Assembly (NCBI RefSeq): GCF_000485595.1
Contig: NW_014577496.1
Coordinates: 156,059 to 177,613, forward strand
Direction: 5' to 3'
DNA from: Priapulus caudatus
Lineage: Eukaryota; Priapulida; Priapulimorpha; Priapulimorphida; Priapulidae
Length of the DNA stretch: 21,555 nt
Part shown: one piece after another, positions 18,093 to 21,555 of the stretch
How the letters are laid out: the number at the start of each line of letters is the position of its first letter
How positions within the stretch are numbered: position 1 is the stretch's first letter
Made by a program: the position numbers and the translations under genes
The notes under the pieces: generated by a model
Databases searched by the model: none
Told to the model about the DNA's origin: nothing
What the model saw: the letters and a program-made list of their open reading frames with translations, nothing else

Positions 18093-18235
18093 TAGCTGTG
18101 TTTCGTGGCTGGCTGGTCATAGCGGTGTATAGGTATAATAGTCGAGTCTCGCGTTCCGTGTGTATTTTAGTGGTCATACCAGGTTGTATATATCTCTTAG
18201 ACAGAAAAGCAGGTAGTTAGGCAAAGAAGGGAGAC

Positions 18236-18237
18236 TT

Positions 18238-18268
<31 letters not shown>

Positions 18269-18346
18269 TTGATAGAGAGAGAGAGAGAGAGATTGATAGA
18301 GAGAGAGAGAGAGAGATTGATAGAGAGAGAGAGAGATAGAGCAAAA
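18236..18346. repeat. GA-rich repeat with TTGATA spacers
   Basis: (GA)n blocks are separated by three regularly spaced ttgata units, giving a higher-order period of about 26 bp. Confidence 0.85.
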
Positions 18347-18769
18347 AAGAGAGATAGACGGCGTAAAAAAGGAGCACCTTTTCTTGTTTCGAAGCCAAAG
18401 AGGTTGTGTAACTATTATACCGAGCTGACATGGTTTCATAGAATCTATTCATTGAATATATATATATACACAATGCGGTGAACGTGCTGCAGTCACGAGC
18501 AAGTCCTTTCGCGTATTTCGGTGTGCATTTAGTTTCAAACCTCTATTCATCTATTGCATAGTGGCAGATTTTTATGTATATAAAGAAAGAATGATAACGT
18601 GTATTGCGTGTCCACTTCGATCCCTACTTATTATTTGTGTCGGTAAGACGATGCTGGTATTAGAATCATTATACGGATTGTATCCGCACACAGACTTACT
18701 ATTGTAATATACAGTGTACTGGGTTGTACAGTTCGCATCGCCATTGTAAATACACTATTTATTCATATA

Positions 18770-18775
18770 AATAAA
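18770..18775 (+). terminator. Candidate poly(A) signal for ULK
   Basis: AATAAA lies in the context ataaataaatcac, about 1.96 kb after the ULK stop. A second AATAAA at 19123-19128 is an alternative. Cleavage is not shown by sequence alone. Confidence 0.4.
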
Positions 18776-18795
18776 TCACTAAATAATGCAATGAA

Positions 18796-19523
18796 ATGGC
18801 GTTATATCGTTTATTATTGTATTTTCTTCATCTCTCCTTATTTCTCTCTTCTCGGTTTTCAATTGCATTTAAGTTCTGTTCACAGCTTTCGCGTAAAAAG
18901 AATAGATGTTTAAGAAGCAAACATAATTACACTGTAAATGTAATAGGATTATTGCATATGAATAGCGATTTAACGTCTGTATATTTAAATGCAAATCACT
19001 TATATTTATTACAATATTGTGCAATATATCATATACGAACCGTTCAAGTTTCGGTTGTACGCATTCCAATCAAACGAAATTTCTCAAGCAAAAATCTTAT
19101 TGGCTTTCACAGAAGAAAAATCAATAAACCTGAAACATTTCGTTATACATATGTTTGATTGGTAAACGATGTTATAAACACTGGTACAGCAACGCTGGCC
19201 GGCAGAAACACCTTCATCTCATCCACGATCTCTCATCCGCATTCATTTACATGTTTAATGATATAATCAGTAGTTATATACGGCTTGATTTTTGTGTACC
19301 TCCTTACGATTGAGAATGATATCGATCTTAGCGCGTATAATTATAGGTAATAGGATTTAAGTTTAAGCACTTATATTATTCGTCTTTAATAATAGTCCCC
19401 TGGACTTTGAAGAGTAATATTTTTGAGTTTATGATGTTAAGTACTGAGGCGAACCGTAGATATAGAATAGAGATCTATCTACGGTTTTAATCTAGATCTG
19501 CTCTTCAATTCTACATCTATGCC
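18796..19523. other. AT-rich interval between convergent genes
   Basis: No conserved reading frame was found. The region lies between the putative ends of ULK (plus) and the galaxin-like gene (minus). TTTATT at 19005-19010 is a possible minus-strand poly(A) signal. Confidence 0.45.
19452..19486 (-). other. Stem-loop just after the galaxin-like stop
   Basis: AACCGTAGATA (19452-19462) and its exact reverse complement (19476-19486) form an 11-bp stem with a 13-nt loop. It starts 37 nt after the minus-strand stop codon, so it would lie in the 3'UTR. Confidence 0.6.
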
Positions 19524-20141
19524 TCACACTTTGACATTCTGTAGCAGCGCCACTATCGGCAGGCGGTAGCAACAGCAGGCGTTGTCGTTGCGCCTGTCCC
19601 ACACCTTTCCCGCGCAGCAGATATGAGTCGCGTAATTATAAACGGTCCCACCGCAGCAGGCCGTCGACTTAGCGATCCTTGGCCGGACCACACCCGAGCA
19701 ACAGACGTGCGTCTTGTAGTTGTACGGGCGCGTACGGCAGCAGGCGTTGTTGGTGCCCCTCAGAACGAGACTCCCGCTGCAACACAGATACTTCTTCCAG
19801 TCGTAAGCCACGGTACGGCAGCAGCGGTTGTTACTCCCCCTCTTCCTCAGTTGTCCAGCGCAGCATATGTACAGCTTGTAGTTGTACGGTAGGGTGCCGC
19901 AGCACGCCGTCTGACCGTTGGTGCGGTCGCTAAGGACGCCGCGGCAACAAAGCTGCTTCGCGTGGTGGTAGGGCGTGAAGCCGCAGCAGCGTGTGTTGCC
20001 GTTCCTCGGGGAGAGCCGGCCGCGGCAGCATATGTGCGTGTTTCTGTTGTAGGGGGTGGTCCCGCAGCAGGCGTTGTTGTTGCCCCTCTTCACGATGACG
20101 CCCCCGCAGCACAGATAGCTGGCCCTGTAGTCGAACAAAAG
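19524..20141 (-). CDS. Galaxin-like terminal exon, seven repeats
   Basis: The minus-strand acceptor is ttatcccag; the frame runs from LLFDYRASYLCCGG to LLQNVKV and TGA at 19526-19524. Fourteen CC pairs form seven repeats, for example YNRNTHICCRGRLSPRNGN and YNYKLYICCAGQLRKRGSNN. It is rich in Arg and Asn, so basic, unlike the acidic exon upstream. The last unit is changed to ACCCYRLP before the tail. An earlier acceptor, GACTACAG|GG, is an alternative that would fit the preceding exon's phase. Confidence 0.82.
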   Translation of the reverse strand, partial: LLFDYRASYLCCGGVIVKRGNNNACCGTTPYNRNTHICCRGRLSPRNGNTRCCGFTPYHHAKQLCCRGVLSDRTNGQTACCGTLPYNYKLYICCAGQLRKRGSNNRCCRTVAYDWKKYLCCSGSLVLRGTNNACCRTRPYNYKTHVCCSGVVRPRIAKSTACCGGTVYNYATHICCAGKVWDRRNDNACCCYRLPIVALLQNVKV

Positions 20142-20161
20142 CTGGGATAACGTCAACCGTC

Positions 20162-20200
<39 letters not shown>

Positions 20201-20553
20201 CATTATCATTCTTATGAATAAATGTTGAATGTTTCCCCGGGTACTATGAGAAACTACCCTTAACTCTAACGCTAACCCTACATCTAACCTTAACCTTAAC
20301 CCTGACCATAACCATAAGCACAACCATACCCCTAACCCTAATCCCATCAATAACACTAACCCTAACACTAACCCTATCACTATCCCCATCATTAACCATA
20401 ACCCTAACCCTCACCGCAACCGCAACTCCAATCTTAACCCAAACCTAAACTCTAATCCTAACTCTAACGCTTCCCAACAATTCCCCGTTTCTTCTACCCA
20501 GGAACTCCTTTAATCATCCTAATGAAAACATCGACATCAATCATCATCATGAA

Positions 20554-20610
<57 letters not shown>

Positions 20611-21477
20611 GACATTGACATCGTGATCATGAATTTTCTTCGACGAGATTAAAACTCAAACATGGCGTCCGTCGCACCTGATGTAGATGACGCCTCTGCA
20701 GCACGAATGCGTGGCAGAATTATAGGGGGTGCTGCCGCAGCAGGCCGTGTTGGAGCCTTTGACGCGCAGCATGCCTCCGCAGCAGATGTAGACGCTTCTA
20801 TCGTAGGCGATGGAGCGGCAGCAGGCGTTGTTGGATCCCCGGGGTATGATCTGACCGGCGCAGCAGATGTGAGTGGTGTAGTCGTAGCGCATGTAGCCGC
20901 AGCAGCGAGCGTTGTTGCTTCCCCGCGGCCAGATGGCGCCACGGCAGCAGATGTAGTTGGCCGCGTTGTACGGGTTGCACACTGAAACACAAATACGTTA
21001 TATATAAACACACACACACACACACACACACATACACATACACATAGATAACTCTCATTCGTTAATTACAATTACTTCAACAATTAATAATACACAATAC
21101 GATCATTATATAAGCTCCATAACATGTATGACGGTAACGTATAGTAGAGAAAATTAATTAATTAATAATTAGTAGAGGGTATAGTTACTATAGTACGTAT
21201 AGAGAGTATATAATAACAGGGCTGAATTATGACAAATTCTTCTTATTATTTACCACCCCCTGCTAGTAACAAAAGCATATAATACCGATAGTAATAGTAA
21301 TACGTATAGTAAGGTATTCGAAGCTCTTGGTAATAATCAACTTACTGTAGCTACTCGGTAGTGAAACCTTCACGGCTCTCTTGTCCATGGATCGATCGTC
21401 GCCATCACATTTTTCGCCATCCCCGCCATCGTCATCGCAATCACTTCCGGTATCGTCCCCCATGCCGTCATCGGAAT
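19524..21477 (-). CDS. Galaxin-like Cys-Cys repeat protein, 5' end missing
   Basis: Galaxins are secreted matrix proteins first found in coral skeletons and also known from molluscs and other invertebrates. They are built of repeats with paired cysteines separated by Tyr-Asn turns. Three exons are visible on the minus strand: an acidic one (21346-21477), a CC-repeat exon (20678-20981) and a terminal CC-repeat exon (19524-20141). Together they contain 21 CC pairs in units of the form CC-x-G-x(3-4)-R-x(4-6)-CC-x(4)-Y-x(5)-(I/L/V)-CC. The signal peptide must lie upstream, beyond the window. The acidic and first repeat exons join in phase (A plus TG). The second junction does not join in phase with the best sites. 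A vertebrate usherin-like or other Cys-rich protein is less likely given the YN-CC spacing. Confidence 0.8.
20163..20200. repeat. (AT)n tract
   Basis: A pure TA dinucleotide run lies about 20 bp upstream of the terminal galaxin-like exon, within its intron. Confidence 0.95.
20255..20470. repeat. Degenerate interstitial telomere-like array (CCCTAA)n
   Basis: About 35 variants of CCCTAA, CTTAA and ACTAACC are mixed with mutated units. It is preceded by tttccccgggtact, which resembles the cccccggggtact at the end of the element at 5434. It lies in the intron between the two CC-repeat exons. Its degeneracy argues for an old insertion, not a chromosome end. Confidence 0.8.
20554..20610. repeat. 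(CAT)19 microsatellite
   Basis: An uninterrupted triplet run in the galaxin-like intron. Confidence 0.95.
20678..20981 (-). CDS. Galaxin-like exon, seven CC pairs
   Basis: The minus-strand acceptor is tgtgtttcag and the donor ATCAG|gtgcga. The frame runs CNPYNAANYICCRGAIWPRG, then further units to THSCCRGVIYI. There are seven CC pairs, or three and a half repeats. It begins with two bases completing a codon, which fits the acidic exon's single terminal base. Confidence 0.8.
21006..21046. repeat. (CA)n microsatellite
   Basis: CACACA then CATACACATA, starting about 25 bp upstream of the galaxin-like exon acceptor on the minus strand. Confidence 0.9.
21346..21477 (-). CDS. Acidic exon upstream of the galaxin-like repeats
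   Basis: The minus-strand acceptor is acacacacag and the donor CTACA|gtaagt. It has 43 full codons, phase 1 at both ends. It encodes SDDGMGDDTGSDCDDDGG, then DGEKCDGDDRSMDKRAVKVS. About 15 Asp residues lie in the first 32 codons, followed by a Lys-Arg pair that could be a furin-type cleavage site. Asp-rich segments bind calcium in biomineralisation proteins, and coral galaxin-like proteins with an acidic N-terminal part are known. It could also be an exon of an unrelated gene, but the splice phase fits. Confidence 0.6.
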
Positions 21478-21555
21478 CTGTGTGTGTATATACAAGCACA
21501 TACGCAATACAATGAGCTATATTATATATATAAGTATACAATATAAGTATACAAT

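Larger units (their letters stand above)
16812..18795 (+). other. Probable long ULK 3'UTR
   Basis: This stretch has no convincing coding region. It begins with two copies of CGCTAGATGGCAGCACG (16837-16897), followed by the GTGC array, then about 1.5 kb of mostly unique AT-rich sequence with GGTGTA and GA repeats. The first good poly(A) signal, AATAAA, is at 18770-18775. Transcription to that point is inference. Confidence 0.45.

Noticed and set aside
18796-19158. A 120-codon plus frame
   Set aside because: AT-rich, no homology or domain recognised, and not splice-bounded. It lies in the interval between the gene ends.
19623-20150. Plus-strand Ala/Val-rich frames opposite the CC-repeat exons (also 20662-20985)
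   Set aside because: They are antisense shadows of GC-rich Cys-codon repeats on the minus strand.
20255-20470. A chromosome end
   Set aside because: The repeats are degenerate and internal, with gene sequence on both sides.

Overview
The window is nuclear DNA from an animal. It has spliced genes with canonical GT-AG introns, GC-rich exons in AT-rich introns, and many microsatellites and minisatellites (GTGC, CT, TTG, CAT, a 9-bp repeat and a ~52-bp repeat). TTAGGG-type interstitial repeats are also present. The gene content (LIN7, an Atg1/ULK kinase, a galaxin-like CC-repeat protein) suits a marine invertebrate, perhaps a lophotrochozoan such as a mollusc. That placement is inference; no marker in the window fixes the phylum.

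Layout: 1-2126 holds exons of the middle, Ser/Pro-rich part of a ULK/Atg1 autophagy kinase on the minus strand, separated by a splice-donor-bearing minisatellite. 2160-4800 holds two ULK C-terminal exons on the plus strand among simple repeats. 4930-9240 is a complete five-exon LIN7 (Veli/MALS) gene on the plus strand, 198 codons. 9243-16811 is a collinear run of nine ULK exons on the plus strand ending at the true stop codon, followed by about 2 kb of probable 3'UTR. 19524-21477 is a galaxin-like gene on the minus strand with 21 Cys-Cys pairs and an acidic exon upstream of them. Its 5' end lies beyond the window.

The ULK material occurs more than once. 1-1187 is an inverted copy of 9243-10235, and 2686-4800 is a direct copy of about 13300-16690. 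In each pair one copy is clean and the other is full of single-base indels. The simplest reading is one ULK locus assembled twice around LIN7 from unpolished long reads. A real rearrangement is not excluded.

The genes do not form a pathway. LIN7 is an L27-PDZ polarity/synapse scaffold, ULK starts autophagy, and galaxin-like proteins are secreted Cys-rich matrix proteins. The most unusual signals are tandem repeats that carry copies of ULK splice sites, a telomere-repeat-bearing inverted-repeat element in LIN7 intron 1, two CTCF-like sites next to a ULK exon, and the acidic-galaxin architecture.
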